A stretch of DNA of 64,000 nucleotides. Origin: Zavarzinella sp. (lineage in GTDB: Bacteria > Planctomycetota > Planctomycetia > Gemmatales > Gemmataceae). A model generated the notes under the pieces. That model saw only the letters and a program-made list of their open reading frames with translations. It was not told where the DNA came from and ran no database searches. The position numbers and the translations under genes are program-made. This document shows positions 16,685 through 25,918 of the stretch, in pieces (positions within the stretch are counted from its first letter, which is position 1; every line of letters begins with the position of its first letter). The stretch is taken from the NCBI GenBank assembly GCA_041399155.1, contig JAWKTI010000002.1:868001-932000 (forward strand). The letters run 5' to 3'.

Positions 16685-18631
16685 TTACTTCACTTCAAAC
16701 TCGGCATCCATCACATCATCGCCTTTCGCAGCACCGCCTGCACCTGCGTTACCAGCATCTGCATTGCCTGCATTGGCCTGTACTGCTGCACCCATTGCCT
16801 GAATGGCCTGTTCCAGTTCGCCCATGCCAGAACGAATTGCAGCCACATCCTCTGCGTCTTTCGCTTTGCGAAGTTTTTCAATCGCGGCTTTGATGGGTGC
16901 CTTGTCGGCATCACCCAGCTTATCGCCTGCTTCAGTCATGGTTTTTTCAGCCATGTGAATCATCGATTCCGCTTTGTTCTTTTCTTCGATAAACTCGCGT
17001 TTCTTCTTATCGTCTTCGGCATGCAGTTCCGCATCGCGTTTCATCTTTTCGATTTCGTCTTCGCTCAGACCCGAAGAATTCTCAATGCGAATGTTCGACT
17101 GCTTGCCGGATGCCTTGTCTACCGCGGTAACACTCAGCACGCCGTTGGCATCCAGATCGAAGGTCACTTCGATCTGTGGCACACCACGTGGGGCGGGGGC
17201 GATTCCTTCCAGGTGGAAGTCGCCAATTTTCTTGTTGTACTGGGTCAGTTGCCGTTCCCCCTGGAATACCTGAATCTGCACACCGGGCTGATTATCCGCA
17301 GCCGTGGTATACGTCTGGGTTTCCTTGGTGGGAATGGTTTTGTTGCGTGGAATCAGCACGCTCATCACGCCACCTTCGGTTTCGATACCCAAAGAAAGCG
17401 GAGTCACATCCAGCAGCACAATGCTCGATTCGCTGCCCAACAGTAACTGTGCACCCTGAATTGCGGCACCAATGGCAACCACTTCATCCGGATTCACACC
17501 TTTGTGGCCTTCTTTGCCGAAGATTTCCTTCACCAGTTGCTGCACGCGGGGCATCCGTGTCATCCCACCGACCAGCACCACTTCGTCAATCTGGTTGGGC
17601 TTCAAGTTCGCATCTTTCAGTGCGGCAAGTACCGGCGTTTTGCAACGTTCAATCAACGGTTCCACCATTCGTTCAAATTCCGAACGAGAGAGTGTCTTTT
17701 GAATGTGCTTCGGTCCAGTGGCTGGGTCCATCGTAATAAACGGCAAGTTCAAATCAGCAGTCGACTGACTGGAAAGGTCTTTCTTCAGGCGTTCTGCAGC
17801 TTCTTTAATCCGCTGCAGTGCTGCCGCATCTTTCCGCAGGTCGATGCTGGTTTCTTTCTGAAACTCATCGCACACCCACTCGATCAGCACATCATCGAAA
17901 TTATCGCCCCCCAGGTGGGTATCACCGTTGGTCGATTTCACCTGGAAGGTGCCTTCATCGTCGATATCCAGAATCGAAATATCGAATGTACCACCACCCA
18001 GGTCGAAAACGGCAATCTTCTGATTCTTTTTCTTGTCGAATGCATACGCCAGCGAAGCCGCGGTGGGCTCGTTGATAATCCGCATACGCTGCTTCGATTT
18101 CGTCTTGGTCTTGGGATCTTCGATTTCCCATTCCGTATCGAAACCAGCAATCGCTGCAGCATCAATTGTAGCCTGGCGCTGGGCATCGTTAAAGTATGCT
18201 GGCACGGTAATAATTGCTTTACGAACCGTGTGCCCAAGGTAAGATTCGGCTGCTTCTTTCAGTTTGCGAAGCACAATCGCCGAAACTTCTGGTGGGGTGA
18301 ACGGCTTACCGTCGATTTCCACTTTCACCAGATCGTTTTTGTTGCCAACGATTTTGTAAGGGACCAGTTTTTCTTCCTGTTCCACTTCCAGGTGCCGACG
18401 ACCCATGAACCGCTTGATCGAATAGATTGTGCGGTGGGGATTCAGTGACGCCTGACGCTTCGCGGGATTGCCCACGAGACGCTCGCCTTTGTCTGTGAAT
18501 GCCACCACGCTGGGGGTGATCCGATCACCTTCCTGATTGGCGATGACTTTCACTTCGCCGTTTTCTTCCATCACTGCGACGCAGGAATTGGTGGTTCCCA
18601 AGTCGATTCCGATAATTTTATCTTTGGCCAT
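16685..18631 (-). CDS. dnaK: molecular chaperone DnaK (Hsp70)
   Basis: The start is ATG 18631 (MAKDKIIGIDLGTTNS), 9 bases after AGGAGG; two upstream in-frame starts are too close to or before that site. The product is about 648 residues, the normal Hsp70 length. The ATPase domain has the phosphate-1 motif IGIDLGTTNSCVAV, the phosphate-2 motif IAVFDLGGGTFDISILD and the adenosine motif VVLVGGMTRMPRV. The substrate-binding domain begins after VLLDVTPLSLGIETEGGVM, and a Gly/Ala/Asn-rich tail leads to a C-terminal EFEVK. There is a short insert (WEIEDPKTKTKSKQ) near residue 185. No grpE, dnaJ or CIRCE element is adjacent. It folds proteins in the cytoplasm with co-chaperones encoded elsewhere. Confidence 0.95.
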   Translation of the reverse strand: MAKDKIIGIDLGTTNSCVAVMEENGEVKVIANQEGDRITPSVVAFTDKGERLVGNPAKRQASLNPHRTIYSIKRFMGRRHLEVEQEEKLVPYKIVGNKNDLVKVEIDGKPFTPPEVSAIVLRKLKEAAESYLGHTVRKAIITVPAYFNDAQRQATIDAAAIAGFDTEWEIEDPKTKTKSKQRMRIINEPTAASLAYAFDKKKNQKIAVFDLGGGTFDISILDIDDEGTFQVKSTNGDTHLGGDNFDDVLIEWVCDEFQKETSIDLRKDAAALQRIKEAAERLKKDLSSQSTADLNLPFITMDPATGPKHIQKTLSRSEFERMVEPLIERCKTPVLAALKDANLKPNQIDEVVLVGGMTRMPRVQQLVKEIFGKEGHKGVNPDEVVAIGAAIQGAQLLLGSESSIVLLDVTPLSLGIETEGGVMSVLIPRNKTIPTKETQTYTTAADNQPGVQIQVFQGERQLTQYNKKIGDFHLEGIAPAPRGVPQIEVTFDLDANGVLSVTAVDKASGKQSNIRIENSSGLSEDEIEKMKRDAELHAEDDKKKREFIEEKNKAESMIHMAEKTMTEAGDKLGDADKAPIKAAIEKLRKAKDAEDVAAIRSGMGELEQAIQAMGAAVQANAGNADAGNAGAGGAAKGDDVMDAEFEVK

Positions 18632-18769
18632 AATCATCTCCCTCCTACTCTGTTGCAAGAATGTATAGCAATTACAGTGCCAATTAGAAATATTATTCGC
18701 AAACGTTTACCTAATAAGAACTTAAGAAGAAATTATTTTCAGGGAATGAATTTCGATGTTCTACAGGCA

Positions 18770-18784
18770 CTGCCATTTTGACAG
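18770..18784. promoter_or_regulatory. palindromic operator candidate, copy 1
   Basis: CTGCCATTTTGACAG: arms CTGCCA and TGACAG around TTT, one mismatch from a perfect inverted repeat. It overlaps the -35 box of the promoter at 18778-18806. A closely similar copy begins 41 bases downstream, about four helical turns away. Confidence 0.5.
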
Positions 18785-18806
18785 GAATAATGTACATATA
18801 TACACT
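18778..18806 (+). promoter_or_regulatory. sigma70-like promoter for the DUF4129-DUF4350 operon
   Basis: A consensus TTGACA (18778-18783), a 17-base spacer and TACACT (18801-18806, four of six consensus bases). The transcript would start near 18813 and have a leader of about 220 bases before the ATG at 19034. Confidence 0.5.
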
Positions 18807-18810
18807 TTTA

Positions 18811-18825
18811 CTGTCATTTTGTCAG
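18811..18825. promoter_or_regulatory. palindromic operator candidate, copy 2
   Basis: CTGTCATTTTGTCAG, differing from copy 1 at two bases. It covers the predicted transcription start of the promoter at 18778-18806. Two operators bracketing a promoter suggest repression by a dimeric protein, possibly with looping. Confidence 0.5.
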
Positions 18826-19033
18826 TAACTACTGGTGGGAAATTATTCCTGCTTAGTTCAGGCACTATTGCACCAGGATTGTGGGACAAAGTTAAATATT
18901 TTGAACGATTTTGCCATTTTCGCAAACTTTTTTACCTGTTCGCTCGTTTATCAATTAACGTATGGTTTGGGAATTATTTCTCTGGTAGAATGTTCCCAAC
19001 GGTGGTGATTACGAATGACAAGGAGTGAGTGAG

Positions 19034-20353
19034 ATGAAAATGACAGTAGCATCGGCAATTGCTGTGCTCTTTACTGCCACATCTGCATTTTCGCAATTTC
19101 CACCACCCCCGCCGCCTCCGCCACCGATCATTCAGCCGATACAACCCGGTTTTCAACCTGGATTTGAATTGCCTCCAGGGGAATTTCAGCCCGGTGAATT
19201 GGAAACAGTCCCAGATTTCCGCAATTGGTTGCAATCGCGATTAGCGAATGGAAAAACAGAACCGGGGGACCTGGATCAACAGAAACAGGAAACTTTACAG
19301 CAGTTACTAAAGCAACTGAAAGATCAGCACAACATCGGGCCGGACCAGATCAAAGATATCATCAAAAACAACAAGAAATTTCAGGATCCGGAATTTCTGA
19401 AGAAAGTTGAAGCTCTCACCAAATCAAAAGATTTTCCGAACAATATTCAAAACCTGCTGAAAAAGCAGAATGACCTGCAACCACCTAAAATCGATAATCC
19501 TGACCAGTTGAAACAGCAATTGGATCAAGTGCTGAAACAACAGCCGAAAGATGTTAAGAATCCTGTCGATCCAGACGTGAGCCTGCCCACTCCGGAAGAG
19601 AAGCCAAAGACAGGCCGCGAAAAGATGATGAAGTGGTTGCAGGAACAGATGAAAGACTCCCCACAATCGCAGCAGATGATAGAAGACTTATTCAATGAAT
19701 TGGGCAAATCGAGCGATTTCGACATTCTGAAAGAATTACCCGAACTCCAGAACGGTGCCTGGAAAGATCTGCTGCAATCGGGCGAATCCACCGCAGAAGA
19801 CATCATCAAAGACATTGATGGTGGGGAAGGCTTTTTCAGCAAATGGAAGTTTAACTTTCGCTGGGGTTCAGGTGGAGGCGGCGGTGGTGGGGGCTGGAAT
19901 ATTGGTGGAGGCGGCGGAGGTGGCGGCAGTGTGGGTGCCCCGGAAGGCAGTACACTGACAAATGTGATTCTGCCAATTTTTGGCTTGATTGGTGTGGCTT
20001 TTATCGCCTATCTTTTGCATCGGCGATGGCGAGAACAGACCCGTCAGGCAGAATTGCTGCAAGCTTCATTGGTGTTTCCTGTTGATTATTTCAACATTCG
20101 AACTCGTGAGGACCTGGTTCGTGTTTTTGATGACTATTGCGTAAAAACACTGGGTGCCGAATCCTTACACTGGAACCATCACGTGCTGTTATCGCATCTG
20201 GATCAGAAGACGTTGCTGAAAGAGGAGTTAGCGTTACTGGGTCGATTGTACGAGAAGGCACGTTACGCACCGCTGAACGAAGAAATGACTGCTAGTGAGT
20301 TGCATGTGGCAGAGGAATGTATGCACCAATTGTCCCGAGGTGCCTCTATATGA
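19034..20353 (+). CDS. DUF4129-like membrane protein with Pro-rich and Gly-rich linkers
   Basis: ATG 19034 is chosen because AGGAG ends 8 bases upstream. The product is about 439 residues: a signal peptide (MKMTVASAIAVLFTATSAFS), a run of prolines, a long Gln/Lys/Asp-rich helical section, a linker made almost only of glycine (about residues 280-302), one membrane helix (NVILPIFGLIGVAFIAYLL, around 315-335) and a C-terminal cytoplasmic domain resembling DUF4129, with a YFNIRTREDLVRVFDDY segment. It is the first gene of a cluster with DUF4350, MoxR and DUF58 genes, the usual company of DUF4129. Its stop overlaps the next start by ATGA. Confidence 0.7.
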   Translation: MKMTVASAIAVLFTATSAFSQFPPPPPPPPPIIQPIQPGFQPGFELPPGEFQPGELETVPDFRNWLQSRLANGKTEPGDLDQQKQETLQQLLKQLKDQHNIGPDQIKDIIKNNKKFQDPEFLKKVEALTKSKDFPNNIQNLLKKQNDLQPPKIDNPDQLKQQLDQVLKQQPKDVKNPVDPDVSLPTPEEKPKTGREKMMKWLQEQMKDSPQSQQMIEDLFNELGKSSDFDILKELPELQNGAWKDLLQSGESTAEDIIKDIDGGEGFFSKWKFNFRWGSGGGGGGGGWNIGGGGGGGGSVGAPEGSTLTNVILPIFGLIGVAFIAYLLHRRWREQTRQAELLQASLVFPVDYFNIRTREDLVRVFDDYCVKTLGAESLHWNHHVLLSHLDQKTLLKEELALLGRLYEKARYAPLNEEMTASELHVAEECMHQLSRGASI

Positions 20354-21882
20354 GAATGCCCAGATTCCTGATCTTTACTGTGTTTTTCCTGGGTCTGTGC
20401 CTGCCCACAGCAAATGCACAGGAAAAACCACTGCCCGCTTATGGCACGGAAATTTTTCGTTTTCTGCTGCACCTGAATGGGGTCAATCCGATCTCATCGT
20501 TTCAGGAATATCGTGAAAATCCTCAACCACAGAACACGATTATTGTCTGCCACGGTGATACTGATTGGCTGAATACGATGGGTGAGGACTTTGTGGCCCA
20601 GTTTATCAAAGCAGGTGGGGCCATTGTGATTGCATCAGAAAATCCCCCAAGCCGTTTTCCCAATCTGCGAATCCCTGGCTGGAATGAGTCGTTGGGAATT
20701 ACGATCAGCAATCAATATGTGGAATCGCCTAATGAATCCTGTTATCATCAGTTGGGTTATCAGCCATACCTGGTGCCAATGTGGAAGTTCGCCAAAGTAA
20801 CGCCTGGCACCCCACATGAGTTGTTTACGGAAACAAATAATCAGGGTGAACTATCACGAGTGCCCAGCGTGGGGCCAAACGCAATTGCAACTTCTGGGCC
20901 TGTTGATCTGCTGATCTATCAACAGCCTACCCACCGCACACTACAGACAGCTGTGTTGTCGAAGTATCCTGCAAAATCGTTCTATTTTCTGAATAACAAC
21001 CGCATGGCACCTTTACTACAAAGTAACAGTTCTTTGGTAGTTTCCGATACTGATTCCGGTGGTTTTCTGTTGCTGTTTGGTAGCCGTTCGCTTACCGATA
21101 ATTCGATGCTGAAAGGCACGCCGGATCCCAATCAACCACAGGACATTGTGTTTGATAATGGCAATCTCGGTTTTCAGGAACGTCTGGCGAAACTGTTAAA
21201 AACTGGATCTGGTGGCAACCGGACCAAATGTCTCTTTGTGGAAGAAGGGCGAGTGATCGATAAATTTGCGGTCCCGCAAATTTCGCCCAATCCAGACGAT
21301 TTTGATCCTTCGATGATCCCACCGAGCTTGTTATTGAAGATTGCTGATGCAGTGACGGAACCAATTGCGAATTTTGTCGAAGAGAAGCAGATTCCTGATC
21401 GCATCACGAATCGAATCGTCCCCACCCGGTGGGTGCGGAAGCTTCTGATCTGGGGCATGATTTTATTGCTGGTAGGATTCATCCTGAAGTGGCTTGGGGT
21501 CGTCGGTAAACAACCTCTGTCACTCAGTCTGGCATCGTTAAAGGCCTATCGGCGAAAAGCAAACCGGATCAACCCAGTGTTAGATCGTGCTCGCGAACAG
21601 TTGGATAGCCAGAACTTTTATGATGCTGCCCGTCTGCGGGTTCGTTACCACCTGGATATCATGGGTGGGGAGCCGAAATATGATCTACAGATGCCCGAAT
21701 TACTGATTGCCAGCGATGCCCGCGACCGGAAAGAACTACATGCAAAGATCAGCGAGTTTTGGGAACTTGCTTACGGTACTGAAACGTTTGAGATTTCACC
21801 AGAGCATTGGGACCGTTTGAATGACGACCTCGAACGAATCATGCGTCTGGCACAACGGGGTTTCTGGACCTTTGCCCGCTGA
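20350..21882 (+). CDS. DUF4350-domain membrane protein
   Basis: ATG 20350 overlaps the previous stop (ATGA). The product of about 510 residues has a signal peptide (MRMPRFLIFTVFFLGLCL, then PTANAQ), a periplasmic Rossmann-like DUF4350 region (TIIVCHGDTDWLNTMGEDFVAQFIKAGG...IASE) that is a glutamine amidotransferase-like fold without obvious catalytic residues, one membrane helix (about 375-395, LLIWGMILLLVGFILKWLGV), and a cytoplasmic helical tail. DUF4350 proteins regularly sit beside MoxR and DUF58 genes. It is probably part of a membrane complex served by the MoxR ATPase; the substrate is unknown. Confidence 0.72.
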   Translation: MRMPRFLIFTVFFLGLCLPTANAQEKPLPAYGTEIFRFLLHLNGVNPISSFQEYRENPQPQNTIIVCHGDTDWLNTMGEDFVAQFIKAGGAIVIASENPPSRFPNLRIPGWNESLGITISNQYVESPNESCYHQLGYQPYLVPMWKFAKVTPGTPHELFTETNNQGELSRVPSVGPNAIATSGPVDLLIYQQPTHRTLQTAVLSKYPAKSFYFLNNNRMAPLLQSNSSLVVSDTDSGGFLLLFGSRSLTDNSMLKGTPDPNQPQDIVFDNGNLGFQERLAKLLKTGSGGNRTKCLFVEEGRVIDKFAVPQISPNPDDFDPSMIPPSLLLKIADAVTEPIANFVEEKQIPDRITNRIVPTRWVRKLLIWGMILLLVGFILKWLGVVGKQPLSLSLASLKAYRRKANRINPVLDRAREQLDSQNFYDAARLRVRYHLDIMGGEPKYDLQMPELLIASDARDRKELHAKISEFWELAYGTETFEISPEHWDRLNDDLERIMRLAQRGFWTFAR

Positions 21883-21899
21883 CGATTATTTTCAATTGC

Positions 21900-21927
21900 T
21901 TGGCATAACGATGTCGATTCATATACT
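21900..21927 (+). promoter_or_regulatory. sigma70-like promoter for moxR
   Basis: TTGGCA (21900-21905), a 16-base spacer and TATACT (21922-21927); each box matches the consensus at five of six positions. It lies about 155 bases before the moxR start in the only sizeable gap of the cluster, so moxR onward may be transcribed independently of the two genes before it. Confidence 0.5.
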
Positions 21928-22082
21928 TTCCAGAAGTTGTCCTGGTTATCAAAACACTCGCAGCGATCCTTTCCAGATGAATGTTCGAAATTCAAAACTG
22001 CTGCAGAAGAATGATGTTTTGATAGCAAAACTACACAACAACTCTGAATTACTACCACGAACAAAGTTGAGTGATACCCACA

Positions 22083-23057
22083 ATGATTCCAGCTGCAACT
22101 GAATCGGCCAAAGAACTGGCAGCGAAAGGACGTCAACTAGCAACACAGGTCACCCAGGAAATTGGGCGTACGGTTGTGGGTATGGACCACGTCACCCACC
22201 AGTTGCTCATCGCAATGATCGCAGGTGGGCATGTGCTTCTGGAAGGTGTCCCTGGGGTTGCCAAAACAACCCTCTCAAAAGCATTTGCTCGGTTGTTAGG
22301 GTGCCAGTTTTCACGCGTTCAGTTTACTCCAGACCTCTTACCTTCAGATGTCACCGGGACATCAATCCTCGATCGCACGAAAAACGAGTTTGTCCTGAGA
22401 AAAGGCCCAATTTTCTGTCAGGTGCTGCTTGCTGACGAGATTAACCGGGCACCTGCGAAAACTCAGTCGGCTTTGCTGGAAGCGATGCAGGAAATGCAGG
22501 TGACGGTGGAAGGCACCACTCTGCGATTACCAGAACCATTTCTGGTGCTGGCCACCCAGAACCCCGTTGAACAGGAAGGTGTGTACCGCTTGCCCGAAGC
22601 TCAGCTCGACCGATTTCTTTTGAAAATAGAAATGGGTTATCCCGGACATGATGCCGAAGTGCACATGCTGAAGGTGCACAGCCATGCGATTCCGGAACAG
22701 CAGCCAATTTTTAACCCCGACACCATTATTCAGATGCAGTCGGTGTTGAATCAGGTATATGGTGCAGAAGAATTACTGCACTACATTGTTGACTTGTGTG
22801 AAGAGAGCCGCAAACATCCTGATCTGCTGCTGGGTGCCAGCCCACGTGCTGCACTGTGTCTGTTGCGGTCCGCAAGAGCTCGGGCGGTATTGGAAGGTCG
22901 GTATTATTTCACCCACGAAGATGTACAGGAAATTGCCATCCCTGTCCTTGGCCACCGGCTGATCATGAAGCCTGAAGCAGAAGTGGAAGGCCGATCCGTT
23001 GCCGATGTGGTGAGGGATCTGCTGGCTGCGGTGCCTGTTCTGGAAGTTGCCGCATAA
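22083..23057 (+). CDS. MoxR-family AAA+ ATPase
   Basis: ATG 22083 is used; GTG 22071 is an alternative. The product of about 324 residues shows Walker A GVPGVAKTT, Walker B VLLADEINRAPAKTQSALLEAM, sensor 1 LATQNPVEQEGVYRLPEAQLDRF and the C-terminal lid with LLGASPRAALCLLRSARARA, all typical of MoxR. MoxR ATPases act as chaperones that help assemble or activate protein complexes, often with von Willebrand factor A-like partners. The DUF58 protein directly downstream is the usual partner. Cytoplasmic. Confidence 0.9.
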   Translation: MIPAATESAKELAAKGRQLATQVTQEIGRTVVGMDHVTHQLLIAMIAGGHVLLEGVPGVAKTTLSKAFARLLGCQFSRVQFTPDLLPSDVTGTSILDRTKNEFVLRKGPIFCQVLLADEINRAPAKTQSALLEAMQEMQVTVEGTTLRLPEPFLVLATQNPVEQEGVYRLPEAQLDRFLLKIEMGYPGHDAEVHMLKVHSHAIPEQQPIFNPDTIIQMQSVLNQVYGAEELLHYIVDLCEESRKHPDLLLGASPRAALCLLRSARARAVLEGRYYFTHEDVQEIAIPVLGHRLIMKPEAEVEGRSVADVVRDLLAAVPVLEVAA

Positions 23058-23070
23058 TCCAGAGGGAACC

Positions 23071-25083
23071 ATGCTGACCAAACGTGGCAGAAATCTGCTC
23101 TTTTTTCTGTTACTCTTTCTCTTTTTCGGCATCATCATGACCAAAAAATTTGGTTATGGTCTCTTTCTGATTGCCAGTATCTCGCTGGGTTGGTTTCTGT
23201 TGGAATGGTTGCAATTTCTTTTTCAGGCGGTCTATGTACTGCCTCGCCTGAGAATCAAACGAACAATTCAGGATGGCGATCACCACCTGCCAGTGTTGTG
23301 GTCGAATCTGGAATGTGATGTGGTGATTACCATTAATGGTGCTTCTGGCCATTTGCCCCACCTGCAAGTGGAAGAGATTGTGCCGCAAACTCTGACGATA
23401 GTCGATGGTAAACCAGTTCAGTTGGCTGCACTGCCCAAAGGTGGAACATTCTTCCTGACTTATCGAGTGAAGCACGAAGCTCCCGGTGTGATGCACTTTG
23501 AAGGTATTCGTCTGAAAGTAATTGACCACCAGGGTTTCTTTTATCGCAAGAAGTTTCATCGCGAGCCAGTCGAGTATCTGGTGCTACCACGTTTAGCAGG
23601 TTACGAATCGAATCAACGCACTGGGAAACGCCACAACATTTTTCCGCCACCAGGGATGCACCGCCTGCACCGTCCCGGTGGTGGCAGCGAGTTACTGGAT
23701 TTGCGGGATTACATTCCTGGCGACCCGCCTAAAACGATTGCCTGGAAGCCATCGGCACGCAAGGATAAGTTGATCACAAAAGAGTTCGAAACAGAAATCC
23801 CACTGCGTGTGACCCTCTTTCTGGATGCTTCCGATGCCATGCGAGTGGGCCACCCGAAAAAATTGCCGATCCATCGTTTAGCAAACCTGGGCACGGCAGT
23901 AGCAGAAGCGGCGAATTTGCGTCGGGATCATGTGGGTTTGGTGACTTTCCATGCTGATGGTCATGCTGTTGTGCGGCCTGGCCGGAGTCGCACACACCTG
24001 ATGGATTTGTTGCGGATTCTGGCAAAAATGTGTGGGCAGACAACTCCCACCAGCACCGTGAACGATGCGAGCTTACTGGCAAAATTTGCCTATCCGGTTG
24101 CATGTGACCTGTACCCGGATCTGATGGATCCAGCCAACAATACCCTACCACGCGGGATGTTCTGGAAGCCAATTTCGGACAGCAATCTGCGGTGGGTGGC
24201 GTTGCTGCTGCTCACCCCATCAGTCTTCATGTTTTTCTGGCTTGTAACGGTTTTCGTTACATTCAGTATCGACCAGGTGGGCCCCACCATTTGGACATTG
24301 AAAACGTTATTGCCACTGTTTAAAGATATGGGTATCCTGGGCACCCTGAAGCTGTTTGCGGTGATCTCAGGAATTGGAAATATATCCGCGTTTCTGTTGT
24401 GGTTCGTTTATGGTCTGACGGGTTTTCTGCAGAGTCACCGTACGCCGCTGATCTATCGCAAACAACTGGCTTTGTTGTTTGCCCAGTTGGATCAGGCTCC
24501 AGCAGGGACAGAATTGCAATATCAGTGGAATGATGAACTGTTTGCACGACGAGCATCCCGATTTTTAACGGATCACCGCGTACGCCACCCAATCAGACTG
24601 CATGATGATGAAGGAAATTATCTCTACTACCAGCCTTCGAAATTGGACCATTTGTGCGAACAGCTAAACAGAGCAGTCGGCCTGGCAAGAGATAATGAAT
24701 TATTTGTCATCGTGGTTGATTTACTGGAATATGGGTCCAATCTCTCAAAACTGATCAAATCAGTTCAGGTGGCAATCGCCCGGCGTCATCAGGTGATCAT
24801 TATTCAACCCTGGTCAGCGGATATTGACCTGCCACAAAAGCAGATGTCAAAACAGCTGCCAATTCCCGCCGAACCTGCACTGAAATACGAACGCTACGGA
24901 CTGGAAGCGATTCACGAGCAGGTTATGCAGGACATCGACGATTTGTCCAGTATTGCCTATGTGCGAGTTGTGCGTGAACTTGGCCGAGTGGGTGCCACGG
25001 TAGTGCGTGCAGATGAAACAGAACCGATTCACTTAATCCTCACACGACTGGAGAAATTACGTTCCGGTGGGAGGAAATGGTGA
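23071..25083 (+). CDS. DUF58-domain membrane protein, unusually long
   Basis: ATG 23071 follows AGAGGGAA. The product is about 670 residues. Two N-terminal membrane helices (about 8-50) are followed by a beta domain and the DUF58 signature region (RLHRPGGGSELLDLRDYIPGD and then a vWA-like LFLDASDAMR with the metal-site DASDA variant). Typical DUF58 proteins are 300-450 residues long; here two extra membrane helices (about 380-465) and a 200-residue cytoplasmic tail follow, with a second Rossmann-like stretch (LFVIVVDLLEYGSNLS). Its place after moxR supports a shared complex. Function beyond that is unknown. Confidence 0.78.
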   Translation: MLTKRGRNLLFFLLLFLFFGIIMTKKFGYGLFLIASISLGWFLLEWLQFLFQAVYVLPRLRIKRTIQDGDHHLPVLWSNLECDVVITINGASGHLPHLQVEEIVPQTLTIVDGKPVQLAALPKGGTFFLTYRVKHEAPGVMHFEGIRLKVIDHQGFFYRKKFHREPVEYLVLPRLAGYESNQRTGKRHNIFPPPGMHRLHRPGGGSELLDLRDYIPGDPPKTIAWKPSARKDKLITKEFETEIPLRVTLFLDASDAMRVGHPKKLPIHRLANLGTAVAEAANLRRDHVGLVTFHADGHAVVRPGRSRTHLMDLLRILAKMCGQTTPTSTVNDASLLAKFAYPVACDLYPDLMDPANNTLPRGMFWKPISDSNLRWVALLLLTPSVFMFFWLVTVFVTFSIDQVGPTIWTLKTLLPLFKDMGILGTLKLFAVISGIGNISAFLLWFVYGLTGFLQSHRTPLIYRKQLALLFAQLDQAPAGTELQYQWNDELFARRASRFLTDHRVRHPIRLHDDEGNYLYYQPSKLDHLCEQLNRAVGLARDNELFVIVVDLLEYGSNLSKLIKSVQVAIARRHQVIIIQPWSADIDLPQKQMSKQLPIPAEPALKYERYGLEAIHEQVMQDIDDLSSIAYVRVVRELGRVGATVVRADETEPIHLILTRLEKLRSGGRKW

Positions 25084-25085
25084 CC

Positions 25086-25910
25086 ATGGCCGTCAAAAGC
25101 ATTCGAACCGTCAAGAAAGTAAAGAAGAAATCAGAATTCTTTGAAAATCTCAAGCAGCCTGCTTCGTTAAACTATCTTCTGGTGGCCGTGGTAGGATTTG
25201 TCATTTTTGCGTTTGTATTATCATCGCGCGGTAACGATCTGGTGATGCTTTTGTGCGGTGTCCTCGCCATAGCAGGATTGTTGCTCCGCTGGTCCTATGT
25301 CCCAATCGTGATCATGTTTTTTACAACCTATGTGTATTTTGATCCGGGACTCCAGGGGCTGATTTCACTGATTAGTTTCGACAGATGGTCAAAAAACTAC
25401 TCGGCCACAAATTATTTTGAGTGGGATATGCTGGTGGCCGGAATAGCCTTCGTAGCCTACCTGATGGGACATTTTCGCTTTATCTCACTGACTCAGCATT
25501 GGATGCCAGAAGATGTGAATCCATGGGCAAATCCGAATTCGGAAAAAATCAAACGCCCATTCTCGCTGGCCACAGCAGAAGAATTAAAAAATGCTTTGCA
25601 GACACTTTTTCTGGGTGCGGCGATTGGGACATTGGCCTGTTGGCTGATTGTCCGATTTCACCCCACATACTGGAATCAGGTTCTCAGCCCGGCGGGTTCT
25701 TTGTTTTTAACAGGATTACTCCTGGTGACGATCTTTTTTGGTCTGGGGACAGCACTGTTGCAATACCTGCACTGGCAGAGAATGTCTGTAGCAGAGGCGC
25801 GGATGATTCTTCGAGACACTGCTTACCATGAAGTGCGAAGGGAAACCAACCGCCAGTTTCGCTGGATCACCTGGTATCGCAACAAACAAAAACGAAAAAA
25901 TAACAAGTGA
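25086..25910 (+). CDS. multi-pass membrane protein of unknown function
   Basis: The start is either ATG 25077 or ATG 25086; GGGAGG ends at 25074, only two bases before the first, so 25086 is preferred. The 274-residue protein begins with a Lys-rich cytoplasmic segment and has about six hydrophobic helices, one pair near residues 30-80 and others near 110-130 and 180-225. It ends in a basic tail. It overlaps the DUF58 gene and the next small gene closely, so it probably belongs to the same complex. No family recognised. Confidence 0.65.
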   Translation: MAVKSIRTVKKVKKKSEFFENLKQPASLNYLLVAVVGFVIFAFVLSSRGNDLVMLLCGVLAIAGLLLRWSYVPIVIMFFTTYVYFDPGLQGLISLISFDRWSKNYSATNYFEWDMLVAGIAFVAYLMGHFRFISLTQHWMPEDVNPWANPNSEKIKRPFSLATAEELKNALQTLFLGAAIGTLACWLIVRFHPTYWNQVLSPAGSLFLTGLLLVTIFFGLGTALLQYLHWQRMSVAEARMILRDTAYHEVRRETNRQFRWITWYRNKQKRKNNK

Positions 25911-25918
25911 GGCAGACA

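Larger units (their letters stand above)
18632..19033. other. divergent intergenic region between dnaK and the DUF4129 operon
   Basis: About 400 bases separate two divergent transcription units. It contains two related 15-base palindromes (18770-18784 and 18811-18825) around a plausible plus-strand promoter at 18778-18806. The rest is AT-rich. I saw no CIRCE inverted repeat for dnaK. Confidence 0.55.

Noticed and set aside
16489..16893. Plus-strand open frame crossing from the fabI-dnaK gap into dnaK
   Set aside because: Most of it is antisense to dnaK, and there is no ribosome binding site or family resemblance.
17504..18448. Long plus-strand open frames inside dnaK (also 16652-17446)
   Set aside because: Antisense shadows of a strongly conserved gene; the high third-position bias of dnaK leaves long open reverse frames.
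18632..18760. CIRCE element for dnaK
   Set aside because: No TTAGCACTC-N9-GAGTGCTAA or close variant is visible in the dnaK leader.
19870..19935. GGN-repeat tract as a DNA repeat or CRISPR-like array
   Set aside because: It is in frame and codes for a glycine linker just before a membrane helix; no spacer structure.
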